Part shown: positions 36,569 through 48,337 of the stretch, piece after piece
Layout of the letters: each line of letters starts with the position of its first letter
How positions within the stretch are numbered: the first letter of the stretch is position 1
The notes under the pieces: model-generated
What the model saw: the letters and a program-made list of their open reading frames with translations, nothing else
What the model was told of the DNA's origin: nothing
Database searches by the model: none
From: Rhodosorus marinus
Taxonomy: Eukaryota > Rhodophyta > Stylonematophyceae > Stylonematales > Stylonemataceae
NCBI GenBank assembly: GCA_029953675.1
Contig: JAMWBK010000009.1
Coordinates: forward strand, 248,001 to 312,000
DNA length: 64,000 nt
Direction of reading: 5' to 3'
Translations under genes and position numbers: made by a program

Positions 36569-39070
36569 TCAGGCCACCTGTTCAAGGAGAATCCTGTTAA
36601 TCAGGTCCTTCTTCTTTCCGGTGGTCTGGTATTCCCCGAAACGAAACGACGCACAAAAAGGTGAGTGGGATGCGGGCGTTGGTTTCGACTACTGGAAGTC
36701 CCTATCACGGAAAAGCTACTTACCTTCAGTCCCATTTCCGCCAAAACTTCCTTCAAACGAGGAACCGTCAAGCGCTTCAGAGATTCCTTGTTCTTCAGTT
36801 TCTCAACTTCAACCCCGGCAATTACTGGTAGATTGGATTTCTCCTTCTTCACCGTATCCACCTTCGGCTCCGGTGCTCTCTTAGCGAAGCCTGCAGGCTT
36901 CGTTCCCACGGTTCCCACGGTTTGGACGACGGAATCGATAATGCTCGACCGAGGTTTAACTGGTGCTCCGAGTGGGCTCCTTTTCTGTGCGCTGCTCGCA
37001 CGTACAACCTCCTGCAAACGAGAAGCTAGATTTCAGCTGAACATCTTTGGCTCAATCAAATACTAAATAGAAGCAATGGTTTCCGTCACGCTGTTCATCT
37101 TCCAGCGATTTGTGTGAAAATACCTTCTCTTCAACTATTTTCTGCTCTTGCTTGGTGGGTTTTGCTTCGGTTTCAAGTTTTTGGGCAACAACCTCAGTTT
37201 TTCCTTCGGGAACAGCGTCCTTCGCCTGCTTGATAGGTTGCGCCAGCTTTACCGGTTCAACCTTCTTCTCCTCTTTGACCTTCTGGGCCAGTTTCACTTC
37301 CTGCTTTACCGTCTCAGCCTTCTTCGCCTGGTGCACCTGTTGAGCTAGTTTCACTTCCTGCTTCACCGGCTCAGCTTTCTTCGCCTGCTGTACTGGTTGA
37401 GCTAGTTTCACTTCCTGCTTCACCGGCTCAGCTTTCTTCGCCTGCTGCACTGGTTGGGCTAGTTTCACTTCCTGCTGCACCGGTTGAGCTAGTTTCACTT
37501 CCTGCTTCACAGGCTCAGCTTTCTTCGCCTGCTGCACTGGTTGGGCTAGTTTCACTTCCTGCTGCACCGGTTGAGCTAGTTTCACTTCCTGCTTCACCGG
37601 CTCAGCTTTCTTCGCCTGGTGCACCGGTTGAGCTAGTTTCACTTCCTGCTTCACCGGCTCAGCCTTCTTAGCCTGCTGCACTGGTTGCGCTAGTTTCACT
37701 TCGTCCTTCACCTGCTCAGCCTTCTTCTCCTCTTTGACCTTCTGGGCCAGTTTCACTTCGTGCTTCACGGGCTCAGTCTTCTTGTCCTCCTTGACAGGTT
37801 GCGCCAATCTGACTTCCTGCTTCAAAGGCTCAGCTTTTTTCGCATCCTCAACTGGCTTAGCCAATTTTACTTCCTGCGTCAAAGGCTCAGCTTTTTTCGC
37901 CTCCTCAACTGGTTTAGCCAATTTTACTTCCTGCTTCACGGGCTCAGCTTTTTTCGCCTCCTCAACTGGCTTAGCCAATTTTACTTTCTGCATCACAGGC
38001 TCAGCCTTTTTCTCCTCCTCAACTGGTTTAGCCAATTTTACTTCCGGCTCCACGGGCTCAGCTTTTTTCGCCTCCTCAACTGGTTTAGCCAATTTTACTT
38101 CCTGCTTCACAGGTTCAGCTTTTTTCGCCTCCTCAACTGGTTTAGCCAATTTTACTTCCTGCTTCACAGGCTCAGCCTTCTTCTGGGCTTTGACCGGTTC
38201 AGCCTTCTTAGGCTCAGGTTTCTTTTCTTCGACAGGCATCGCCGTTTTCACCTCCTTCTTCTCATCCGTGATCAACTTTGGCGCTGCACGCTTTTCGCGT
38301 CCCGAACTGGTTTCAGACATAACTGGCTTGGCCACGGGGTTGGTGCTAACTCGGGCCTTAGACGCCGGTGGAGCTTTTGCCTCAACTTTCTTATCCCCAA
38401 CTGCGGGAGCTTTCTTAGAAGCCTTCTCCTTCAAATCGGGGATTGCAGCTGCCTTTGGAGCTGTCGCTGCAGCTCCTCTACGGCCCAGTGCTCTACCCAG
38501 CGGCTTTCTCTTATAATCATAGAAGGATGGGGGCTTCTCCACCTTTCGACTAGAGGTCCTGGGCTTTGGCGCCGTGGAAACTTGTTTCGAATGATAATCG
38601 TAAAAGCTTGGCGGCCTCTCCACAGTTCCTTGAGCGGCTTTCGGCTTTGAAGCTACGGACGTTGATTTCGCCATATATTCATTGACGCTAGCCGGCGTAG
38701 TCTCCAGCTCGTGATGCCCGATCCGTACTGAATCCGGCTCAAGGTCAAAAGAGATTCTCGCTTCTGCCGTTTCTTCTGCGTCGGGCTCAATCTTCAACTT
38801 CTCGAGATCATTGTGGTTCCTAGAAATCCACGACAGATGTGCTGTGCTTCTTCTTGGGACAGTCAGTGAGGTTGCGTTTCCATCTTTCTGGACTGTCTCC
38901 TGACCCAAATACTCCCCTGCGACCCGTTCGCCTTCCATTGTCAACATCGCCAAGTCCATATCAAACATCCTCCATCCATCTTTCATTACGATTCTCCTCC
39001 AGTCCCGGGTTACCGTTACAGCGGAATCCCGCCTGGAAAGAATCCCTCCTAAGCCCAGGAATCCGTACAT
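36569..39070 (-). CDS. Lys/Glu/Pro tandem-repeat protein with C-terminal SAP domain
   Basis: Three exons: 39070-37124, 37011-36724, 36625-36569; 763 residues, phase-0 joins. The N-terminal 120 residues are mixed. Next come two copies of a PPSFYDY motif (ERPPSFYDYHSK and EKPPSFYDYKRK), then an Ala/Lys linker. About 18 tandem units of the type KKAEPVKQEVKLAKPVEEA follow, filling roughly residues 290-610. The C-terminus is a SAP domain split by the last intron: LTVPRLKEVLAEMGLK in exon 2 and TTGKKKDLINRILLEQVA in exon 3. SAP domains bind AT-rich DNA or scaffold regions, so a nuclear matrix or chromatin role is likely. The repeats read as a long charged, extended or coiled segment. The family of the whole protein is not recognised. 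The ATG at 39070 follows TTTTTCAGG, so an upstream non-coding exon is possible. Confidence 0.8.
37230..38195. repeat. In-frame coding tandem repeat (57-nt unit)
   Basis: About 18 copies of a 19-codon unit, two of them shortened to 10 codons. There are two flavours: a KPVEEA type in the N-terminal units and a QPVQQA type in the C-terminal units, with near-identical DNA inside each block. This suggests local duplication and homogenisation. Confidence 0.9.
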
Positions 39071-41050
39071 CCTGAAAAATTCCGGTGCACCGAACTAGGA
39101 ACCCCTTAAAACACAAAAAACTACAAACCGCCTCTCAACGCGCCCCCTCCAACACGCCAATAACCAAGACTTTCACCTCCTTATAGAAACGAAATCGATG
39201 CTCCTCCCTCCTCATCTAATACCAAGCCAAAACAAGCCTCCCCCTCCAACATATGCAGCCTTCCCAATCCCCTCACCCAGTCCCACTACCCGCAGACTCT
39301 CCTTCAAAACACATCACAAGAGCACTCTCTCCATTCATTCCCACGAGATCCAAATCCCAATATCCGTTCTGTCCCCCAAAATGAGAAAATCTGAATCTTC
39401 GAAAAAGCCACCCTACCCCTCAAGAACAATTCAAGAAGACTTCAACAACCAAAACCTACCCCCACCCTCTTAGCCAATACATCACCGACATACTCATGTT
39501 AAAATAAATCCTCTCATAAATCTTACTATTCATTAAATTACACTTCACGTACTTCCCGTAAGGGGTAGTATAAATATCGCACGAATGGCGGTTTAAATAA
39601 ACCCCTAAGATGAAAATATACATATGTTTTACCGATTCCGAGGGCATATTTCACGATCCAAAATTTTTTGACCCCCCGACGGCCATTTTTCGCGTTTTTT
39701 TCCTTTTTTGTAATTCATCATGTCCCCCGTATTTATTTTGATTTTTCATTGCAAGTTTTTGCTTTTCAAATGTTCCATCCAGATGAAACGCGAAACCCAA
39801 TCCTCCGTCTCGTCCTCTTTTTTTTCATTTCTTTTACCGGGCCAAAGATGGGAAAGATTTCCTCTAAAAAACAAAATAATTTTTTGATGTATTGTATCTA
39901 ACGAATAGGATTCGTAAATTACTCCCAGATTTCTAGTTTTGCTAGTTGCCACCCTCACACCCCGTTAGATATCTTGTCAAGATAAACTCGAAAAAGTCGA
40001 AAATATGCTCAAGAGAACTAAAGTATTGAAAACGTATGCGAATCGTAAGGGGGGGCAGAGTACCTTCTTGACCTCCTTTCGAAAACTTAAATAGGCGGAA
40101 ATCCCGTGCCTTTTCGCAAGAAAAACAAACACAAAACAAATAAACAAATCAAATCAAAAAAGAAGGAAAAGGCGCTTCAGCGCGCCGTTCTATCCTCCGC
40201 CAATGGAACTTCACAATCTCAATTTTTTCTTCCTAAATCCAGGCATCGAAAACCCTATTCGAAAACAATGGATTTGCAAATCGAGATGAGATTTGTGGGA
40301 CAGCCTGTCCAATAATTCGAGTCTCTGGACAGCTTGTCCAACGAAGTCTTAGAATTGTCCCGACCTGACATGACACTTGACAAAACGTGTCAAGAACTCT
40401 TCGGGGAGGTTCTCGCACGAAGCTGAGTCTATGGACAGCTTGTCGAATATCTTTTTTTTTTTTTTTCTTGCTGTCGTTAACTTTACGTTTTTATAGCTGG
40501 CCAATTTTGTTTGTGGGCTAATAAGCAACGGGGGAGGATTTTTGTTCCCCTTTTGGGGCAGAGTTTCTTTATTTAGCATTTTAGGGTTTTGGATACTGGG
40601 TTCGAAATTTTGTTTTAGGATGTTTCCTTCTTGCGCGAACAAAGATCGTTTGACTAAAGAAGTTTTGAGCTAGTCGCTCCAGAAGAAGGTACGTCTCAGC
40701 CCAAAACAAGGGAGCCGTGCTTTTTTTGAATTACCTTGCTGGTTAGGAAGGGAGGCGGTACTGCTCCTTGAGCTTTGGTAATGAGCTGATGACCTAAAAG
40801 TCATATGGGATTCAGTGTCGGCGTGATGGCGTCTGGTCAACAGAAACTTCTATCTGCAGGGATTGGGACAGGGTCTTGTGAGCTGTATCCGCTATTTTGA
40901 GTCGTGCACCTTATTGTAGCCCGAATTCTCCCCCCCGTGGAGAATAATTTGGTTCACTTGTTCACTAGCCGTAATATCGCCGGTTTTCGCTGCCCCTGGA
41001 AGTGCACATTCACAAACGTGTACTCATAGCCAGCTAGAATCTCTGTGCTT
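39071..41050. other. Intergenic stretch, no gene seen
   Basis: C-rich and AT-rich low-complexity DNA without a credible frame. It contains the palindromic motif cluster at 40298-40445 listed separately and a 17-nt T-run near 40452-40468. Confidence 0.45.
40298..40445. repeat. Three near-palindromes GGACAGCYTGTCC
   Basis: GGACAGCCTGTCC at 40298-40310, GGACAGCTTGTCC at 40327-40339 and GGACAGCTTGTCG at 40433-40445. The last two are embedded in a longer direct repeat GAGTCT-TGGACAGCTTGTC. A fourth copy, lacking the first G, lies at 43893-43904. All four lie in non-coding DNA around the SnoaL-like gene pair. They could be binding sites for a dimeric factor. Confidence 0.7.
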
Positions 41051-41873
41051 TTAGATCTTGTTCAGCCAGTCTGCTGGAATTCTCGATAGGAACGAAAACA
41101 AGCGTTTAACCACTGGCGCCGCCGACTTGCCTGGTTTCAAAAACTCTGTGTGTACTTCGATGTTACACATTCCCAACTCGTCCTCTACATGATAAGACAT
41201 CTACCAGGAAAAGAAGGTTCGGAAAGAAGCGAATCGTTAGTAGCGTGAACATGCACAGTCACAGAACAGAAGTCAGCGCAACCCAGTCAGGTCGCTATCC
41301 TACTCCTCTTGAAAGTTGTAGCTCTTTCCCATTCCTGTCAGTGACGTAGAAGACGGCCGCCGCGTCACCTTCCCTTCCATCCGTGAGATCCGTGAGGACT
41401 ACCTGGGCCCCTTCGGGATAAGCATTGGACAAATTCTCATAGTATTCTCGAACATTGTCTAGTCCTCGCGTCGAGCTGCTGAATCTGTAGTCTCGAATAA
41501 CTACATATTCTGCTAGCAACTATGCAGAAGCCAGAAAACAGTGTGCAAGAACCAGGACTCAGACTCCAAAGTCAAGCGCAAGAGCCTGCCACCGAGCAGC
41601 CGGATCGAGACGTTCGTGGATGCGAGAACCCAGAGGAAGCGACCTGCCACATACCGATAGCATAGAGTCGAAGTCCCGTCTATTAAAGAAATCGTAAAAG
41701 GCTCTCACCCTTTCGGGTAAGCCCTCCGAAGCTCGCACCAGATCTCCGGTTGGTTCTGAGCACAGTGTTGTTGACTGCCTGTGCACGAAGCCAGGCCCAC
41801 GGTGCCTCGGACACATTAACGAGGTACTCGAACCCTGAGCATGAGGAAAGCAGGTTGGTACAAATCCTGCCAT
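41051..41873 (-). CDS. SnoaL/NTF2-like protein with plastid-type leader, copy 2
   Basis: Three exons: 41873-41655, 41519-41304, 41200-41051, phase-0 joins; 194 residues. It starts MAGFVPTCFPHAQ, a hydroxylated leader with an early Phe, as in red-algal plastid presequences. The mature part begins ERVRAFYDFFNRRDFDSMLSL, the first helix of SnoaL-like NTF2 folds, then DYRFSSSTRGLDNVREYYENL, VFYVTDRNGKE, and a C-terminal LSRGMSYHVEDELGMCNIEVHTEFLKPG. The LSRG-S-Y...E--KPG end is seen in plastid SnoaL-like proteins of algae and plants whose function is poorly known. The next gene upstream on the same strand (42393-43188) has the same fold, the same number of exons and the same phase-0 introns, so the two are tandem duplicates. 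Catalytic residues cannot be assigned by eye. Confidence 0.75.
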
Positions 41874-42392
41874 TGCCTCTTAAAACACGTTTTCTCACAG
41901 TTTCAGAGCAGACATCTTTCAAGTTTACTTTCCCATAGTGCCGCTGCTATGAGTGTTTTTGTCCCGCTTCGGGGGTCCCCTCTGTTCCATTTGAAAGCAT
42001 CAATTTCTGGGCGCCTTGTGAAGCCAAAAGGGAGGCAGAGATTGTCGAGAAGACGATGAAGCTCATCTTCTGCACGATGAAATACGGATTCCACTGATAA
42101 CCATCAGAGAAAGTCGCAAAAAACGCGATTGTGATCCAAAGCGGCGCACTAGCTGCGCAGAATCATTTATATATAACTATCCTCCCCCAAGGCAACCTCG
42201 TTCAAAGTACTGATGGTCGATGACGCCCATCAGCTTCAGCATGTGGAATAAGATAGCTTCTAGCAGACTACGCTTCGCCTCTCGATCGCAATGATTCGTT
42301 GAAGTATCGTCATCGGCTTGCCGATGTTTGTATCCTTTTTCGATTCCGGGGAATGCTAATTGTAACTACAGGGCTAAGGTTCCCTTTCTCGT
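41874..42392. other. Spacer between the two SnoaL-like genes
   Basis: No gene seen. It holds the 3' flank of copy 1 and the promoter region of copy 2; no clear TATA box was found. Confidence 0.4.
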
Positions 42393-43188
42393 TCACTGCT
42401 TGAGGAAAGGTCCGACCGCCTTATAAAATAAAGGAATGCCATTTCCGGTCTTAAAGACAGGCTCGACGACCGTGTATTCAGAAGCGATGAGCCCGTCTTC
42501 TGACGCAGTCCAGAAGCTCATCTTCAGGTTGGAAGGTGGGGGGCAAGGAACACATCGACGTGAGTCTGTTGTATGTCGGGGAGGGAGGTTCTCGCTCTTG
42601 AGTAGATGAAAGAATTGAATATCCTTACCCCGTTTGCGTTTGGAATTCGCCCGCCATTGCTCTCCACGTGCCATCTCGCGGCAACTCTTGTGTCTCCATC
42701 TGTTAATGAGTCCAGTACGAAACGGAAGCTGTCCGGGAAAAGGTTTTTCGACTCTGTCAATAGCTCTCGTGCTCCTTCGATGCCGACAAACGGTTCCTCG
42801 AAGAACGTGTCCGTTATGACGACATCAGGAGCGAAATACTACTCAATTGGGATGGTCAACATCAATCGGGAGTCAGCAACTCAAATCTTTTGCTCGCTTC
42901 AAGAACGGAGAAACGCCCTTGTTAAGCGGTTACCTGAATACATTCGTCGAGATCTCTCGCAGACCAGGACGCGAAGTACTTCGAAACAGTTTCTGCCAGT
43001 CTACCGCGCGGCTTTAATCCTGGGGATGGATTTTGCTCGTCCTCGGAACCCTCTCCTGACTCTGAGCACTTCAGAGCAATTGCCCGCGTGTGTTTTGGCA
43101 CATTGAACTGCTCGGCTAATCTCGGGCAGCTTGAGCTTCGACCCTTACATTGATCAACAAAAACCAATTTCGCAGACAGGAATGCCAT
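42393..43188 (-). CDS. SnoaL/NTF2-like protein with plastid-type leader, copy 1
   Basis: Three exons: 43188-42934, 42838-42629, 42521-42393, phase-0 joins; 197 residues. The leader MAFLSAKLVFVDQCKGRSSS has an early Phe and few acidic residues, as expected for plastid import. The NTF2-like part runs LAETVSKYFASWSARDLDECIQYFAPDVVITDTFFEEPFVGIEGARELL, the helix-strand-helix start of the fold, then FVLDSLTDGDTRVAARWHVE, and after the second intron MSFWTASEDGLIASEYTVVEPVFKTGNG. The reading MSFW...G-I---Y-VVEP--K-G matches the end of the plastid SnoaL group, which supports the acceptor at 42521 over others nearby. The open frame extends upstream to 43488, but those residues lack leader character. 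Substrate unknown. Confidence 0.75.
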
Positions 43189-44448
43189 CGGGCTCAAAGA
43201 CAAGCCCCCTACCGGTTCAGCAAATACAGACTCGCGAGTCAGAGTACGAGCAACACGAACAGATGTTCTGTCCCCGACGATAAGGAAACCTATCGACGAA
43301 ACCCTCGTACGCCTTCCCAAGCAGAACGCATCAGCATTCCAGTGGACTGGGCAGTCTCGCCTCGATGGTATTTTAAAGAGAATCTGGTAAAGCTCGAAGA
43401 TGGAGGGAGCTGACTTGGCAGGTCTGATGACCACTCTCGAGTCCGTGTTGGATCTTTGGCCGAGAAGCGTCTGAGGGGTCCTGGTCAAAGCTGATCGTCC
43501 GCGGATATCGAAATTCAGGTAGAGTCTCAGAACCCACGCCGTGCTGAAGCACTATCAAGACCGTAGGTGCACCTAGCCTGCTGCTCAGTTGTGCATAGAT
43601 TCTGTACCAGACTTATCCATTTCGTTTCTACTGAACGGGAAAGAATCGGGCTGACTAGAACTTGCTCTTCCAACAAGCTTGCACCTCATCATGCCAAGCC
43701 CTGAAGACGCCAACATACGCAAAAGAACGGGTGGGTGCGGGGGGCGGGCGACAAACAGATATAAGCAATTCGTCCTCTCTTGGTCTCTACTTTTCTAACA
43801 TCATCATGTGAGTGTATGGCTCTCCTCTCCTACTCCGCAATACAGAGCTTGGGTCAGGTCATGGTGTCCCTTCCTAAGCTCGGCATAAACACGACAGCCT
43901 GTCCAATACAATAAATAAAAACGTTATTTTTCTAAATACGCATGTCCATTGGTTCAAAATATTAAATTAAATTAAAAAATATTTCATTTGCACTCGTTCA
44001 TTGGTTGTACGGGACAAGTGACGAATCTTCATTGGATAATATTTTGATGTATTAATTTTTTATGTTATCAGAATTGGCCCATGGATAGATGGATATTTTT
44101 TGTTTTTTTCCTGGTGGCAAGGCCAATGCTTCGCGGTCGTGGTTGATCGGGTTTTTTGGAACAAAAATCTCCCGTCGGGAGGATGGCGAGGCCTTTGTGT
44201 CATTGGGAAACGGTTGGGAAGAAAGGTCTGGACGCTGGTTGGACGGGAAGTTGTGGGTATTTAGTAGAAAGGTCAAGAGTACCGCTTCTTTTTTTTTTTG
44301 GTGGCTTATTGGAGACGACGGCCTTATTGTTTCATCCGTCGGTACGTCGAATTTTTTTTGTTTTGGTTTTGTTTCGGGACGGGTAGGGTCGAGGCTGAGG
44401 AGCAATCGTTCGGATCGTGAACTTTGTTTTGCCTTGGAGTGGTGAGCT
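43189..44448. other. Intergenic stretch, no gene seen
   Basis: It separates divergently transcribed genes. A possible TATA element (GATATAAGC) lies near 43758-43766, about 35 nt before a pyrimidine-rich stretch. A fourth GACAGCCTGTCC motif lies at 43893-43904. A plus frame at 44089-44445 has no protein-like content. Confidence 0.4.
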
Positions 44449-44948
44449 ATGTCGCTGGGAGGGGAGCCCGCGGAGCCTGAGTTCTACTTTGAAGCAGGCC
44501 CCATTGTGAGTTATATTTCAGTCATATTTTTGAGGAGGTTTCTGCCGGTTTTGTTGATGGAATTGAGTTTATGTGTAGAGGAAGTATCGCATCCTCTAGG
44601 CATTGTGCTCTTGCGCATGATGCATGTTGACGAGATTGAGCTAACGGTTCTCTCTTGATTTCCGTTTCTTAGCCATTTCGGACCTTTGATATCATGCCAC
44701 GGGCGCGACGAGATCGCGGCGGGTATCAACTGAGCACCTGGTGGAATCTGGAGGACAAGGATGGTAACTTCTTTGAGGTTAAGAAGAGACGAGGGAGAAT
44801 GAACGTCCCTACTCTTCGTATTCTTCAACCCAACACTAATGGAGTAATATGGAAAAAGCTTGCAGATGGAGATTTCTGCTTTGAGACTTACGGAGACCTC
44901 ATAAATATGGGCAAAAGGCAGAGTGAGGAGGACAATAGGAAAAACTAG
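44449..44948 (+). CDS. Small protein of unknown function (110 residues)
   Basis: Two exons, 44449-44505 and 44673-44948, with a GTGAGT...CTTAG intron of 167 nt in phase 0. The acidic first exon (MSLGGEPAEPEFYFEAGPI) joins PFRTFDIMPRARRDRGGYQ, then LSTWWNLEDKDGNFFEVKKRRGRMNVPTLRI and GVIWKKLADGDFCFETYGDL. The composition, the good splice sites and the balanced charge support a real protein. It has no signal peptide and no membrane segment. The repeated W/F-D-D/K-G pattern hints at a beta-rich fold. I do not recognise the family. It lies 164 nt from, and convergent with, the SLC35B1-like gene. Confidence 0.6.
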
Positions 44949-45112
44949 GAGCTTACTGTCACTAACCACCAAGCTCTGCGAAAACCCACAACTGGAAGGG
45001 TAATGCCCTGCCATATCGGGACAGGTCAATGATGGAACGACCTCATATATTAATCGTAACTACAATCATGCGAATAAACATATCCATCACCACGAACACC
45101 CCCTAATTCGAT

Positions 45113-46624
45113 CTACTCCGTCTTCTCTGCCTTTGCCCGTACCTTCTCCGCGGCGAGCTTGGCTTGCTTCTTCTGGTGCTTGTGAACCGTTTCCCAAATA
45201 ATTCCAGTGAAGACGAGAACAACCGCCGATACTTGTCTCATATTGAGACTGTGTTTAAAGAAGACCAGGGAAACGAGGAGAGTAAAGAATTTTCTTGTCG
45301 TGGTTATAGTCGTACAAGTCAGAGCGCTCAAGTTTCGAACCTGGACATTGCAAGCGAATTGACACAATTAGCAACCATTCGCCGCGCAAAGCCGTAAACT
45401 ATGTTTCCGTTATAGCCCTTACCGTATAGAATATAAAGTTTTGGCCAACTGCGCTGGCCAGACAGAAGAAAAATCCATCCTTAAGGGCTTCGGGATGCTT
45501 GTAGAAGAACTGCGTACCAGCAACACCCTGTCCAGATGCGGCCGATGCTGCGAAAAGCCATGCGGCGGCCCAGAAATTTTGCCAAAACATCATCTGGTGG
45601 CTGGTAGGGTTGCTCGCACCCACAATTCTCTCCTGTGCGTTTCGGATTCCAGGAAATACCTGAGCTATTCCTTCATAAAAACCCTAAGGCATATGAGTTT
45701 GGCGAGGTAGCATACCTGAAACGGGCCGGTGAAACCATCACAAATAAGAGATGCCGCAAGGAGCAGATAACCAATCAAGCTCGTTTCACCTGTTTGTGCG
45801 GCTTTGGGTTTGTAGGAGAAGATGGCCACTCCAGCCGTAATCATCAGGACGCACATTGTCTCTTTCCATGAGTACCGTCGCTTCGAGACAAAGACGCCCA
45901 TAACCATTACGGGAATCATTTTGCAACTCTTAACTAGAACCTATTGAAATGAACGCGGGGGATCAATGTCGTACCAATTTCGCTGTCCAAGCTGATGAAG
46001 CCAAGGCTCTTCACGGCTATCCATCCTCAGAGCTGTGAAGCTAGTCCAGCTTGCAACCGCTGTGCAACCGCTGTTGACTCTAAACTCACCTGCATCGGAT
46101 AACTTATGTAGTGCAGGGCGGAGAACGAGCAGACCATCGCTCCCAGGTAACTCAATGATACAAGAGCATAACTTGAATGTGGCGTTGTATCTCGCTTCTC
46201 TTGCGGAAATATTCGGAGAACAATTCCCGCCGCAGTCATATTGAAAATACACTGCATAAAGACGAGAAATGTGCTATACGAAAACTTTTCTCCTCCATAC
46301 TCAACTTTGAACCTGGACGAGATTCGTAGAGAAACAAGCAGACCCTCAGCGACGGAATCAGTGAAACGGAGCCCTCATCACAGCTCTGTATTTGACGATC
46401 CGTAACTCTCAAAACATGAAGGACGGCAAGCTTTTCTGAGAAACGTACATCTTCTCGTGCAGGAAGCCATAATACAGATAACACGTGTATATGGACACAG
46501 CACAGATTACCCCTTGTATTTCAGAAGTTCTCAACCAGCGCGTGAAGAAGTTCGCTTTTCCACCATTAGTTCCAGTCGGACCCTGAGCGGCACTTGTCCG
46601 ATCTTCCGTTTCTCCAACGCTCAT
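45113..46624 (-). CDS. SLC35B1/HUT1-like ER nucleotide(-sugar) transporter
   Basis: Five exons: 46624-46449, 46312-46090, 45940-45716, 45632-45423, 45340-45113; 353 residues. The chain has about ten hydrophobic segments and the family's marker blocks: CYLYYGFLHEK near the first helix, YGGEKFSYSTFLVFMQC, HYISYPMQVLVKSCKMIPVMVMG across the second intron, FSYKPK, DGFTGPFQERIVG, SHQMMFWQNFWAA, GQNFIFYT and CTTITTTRKFFTLLVS. The KSCK-IPVM and TTTRKFFT motifs are diagnostic of the SLC35B group. The human and yeast members reside in the ER and have been described as UDP-galactose transporter homologues and, for SLC35B1, as an ATP/ADP exchanger. The tail is Lys-rich, as expected for ER retention, although it lacks a clear terminal KKxx. 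An ORF start upstream of the 46624 ATG uses TTG and is discounted. Acceptor 45632 fits the family better than an earlier one. Confidence 0.9.
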
Positions 46625-48337
46625 CTTTTCTGCAATCCAGAGACACACACTGCCCCCGGCGACACTCAAAACAGTTCCTAACCAAGAATAACCTTTGAAA
46701 ATACTTTAAAGCAGTCCTAATGGGTAGCTTACGTACTCCGTGTTCTTAACAAACTCTGACGGTCAGCTCACCCTCCCCCCTTCCCCCGAGGACCATTCCG
46801 TTGCTTTATGCTTCGCTCGGTTGTCCATACAGACTATTCTAACCGTCAGCAACATGTACGAAAAACTAACGCAATAATCCCCCCTTCCCTTCGACGCAGC
46901 TTATAATGCATTATTATTGGACAAACACAAGTGTAAGTATAAAATATTGATTGATGTATATATTTCTTCCAAAATAGCCCTTAGGTTCGATCTGACAGAC
47001 GCGATAATGAAGGCTTTTCTTGATTCAATCAATAATACTCTTATGATGACTGATTAGTATTTTGACGACTGTTGGTTGGATAGCTTCCGACTGAGGAGTG
47101 GGTTCCTTGGGGGAGGAGGGGAATTATCTCACGCTTGATGACATAGTTTTATCTTTTCTAAATATAGATAGGTGAGTATTCATTATTAAGTAGAATATTC
47201 AAGGTTTTATCCTATATTTGTGTAGATATTTCTTTATATTTGCGATATTATATCTTGATTAAGAACGCGGTTCTCGACAGTGACCTCCAAATTGCTATTG
47301 CCATTTCTGTCCGAAAATTGGGTCAACCCAAATGTGTCGATAATGCCTTAAGCAGGGCCATCAGTGAGTGATGGTTTCGACCTGCCGCGTGGCAATGGAT
47401 ATTTCGAAACGGATCCTCCGTCTACTTAGGCATTGACACGATGTAAATTTTGCAAGCCTCTGTACATGGAGCTATCATTTTCATGTTCAGCATCCCAAGT
47501 AGGGGTTTTCAAGTCCGGTTCCCTCCACAAGGTCGGTATGAATCCCCGCGATTCGTATAATTGTTGCCTAAGATGCATCTTTTAAGAGATTTTCTCATTT
47601 CTCGTTCCTCTTTCGGCGTGGTTGCATGATCGAATCTGGTGGCACCGCCAAGTTCTCCGGAATCGGTTTCCTTGAAGGACAGCCGCTTCCTCCTGTCAAG
47701 CCATGGACGTCGACTTCGGACGTGCATGAAAGCGCCCCCTCATGCCAGGAGATTTGTCTACGCGAGAGGTATTCAAGGGTTCGTCCCTGGGGTAGGCTCT
47801 GGGCTTTGATGAAAATGAACAGGGCCCAACGGCCCGCCGGGGCTTTCTGGGTATGTAATCTCAGAGACTCGACTCGGAACCGGGTTTTGGCTTCTGGAAG
47901 CTCTGCTCCAGAAGAGATCGGCTTCAGCGGCCATTGTCTATTTGCTTGCCGACAACCATAACACTTTAGAGTCCATGTCACGCTCAGACACCCTAGTCAA
48001 TCATATCTAGCTTCCTGCACACTGGTAGGATTGCTCGCTTATCCGTGTAAGACATCAAGCTCTTCCGCGACCATCGATTACAGGAGAACCCGACTATGCG
48101 TATGGTCGTTTCTGTGGGGATCATGTGGCCTTCAGCACAGTAGTATTATGATACTTTCCTTGAGTCAACAATGAGCTCGGAGCTCTCCTTGCTTTTGCTT
48201 TCACAGGCAGCCTCAGCCTTCCAACTATACCACAGGCGATTGTACGGAACTGCCAGTCCAGAGTTCTGGAGCTTGTGCCAGTTTCTAACTGCAGCTAATA
48301 GTCCTGGAGGTCCCGGATGGAGAGTTCCGGTCGATGA
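46625..48337. other. Intergenic stretch, no secure gene
   Basis: AT-rich from about 46840 to 47280. A GC-richer island at 47480-47980 carries overlapping frames on both strands (for example 47981-47595 minus) without recognisable content; it could be an old element fragment. Confidence 0.35.

Noticed and set aside
37110-38650. Long plus-strand frames opposite the repeat protein
   Set aside because: They are antisense shadows of the KKAEPVKQE repeat; the minus frame has the SAP domain and splice sites.
42922-43488. SnoaL-like gene start at 43488
   Set aside because: The extra 100 codons lack conservation or leader character; the ATG at 43188 gives a plastid-type leader.
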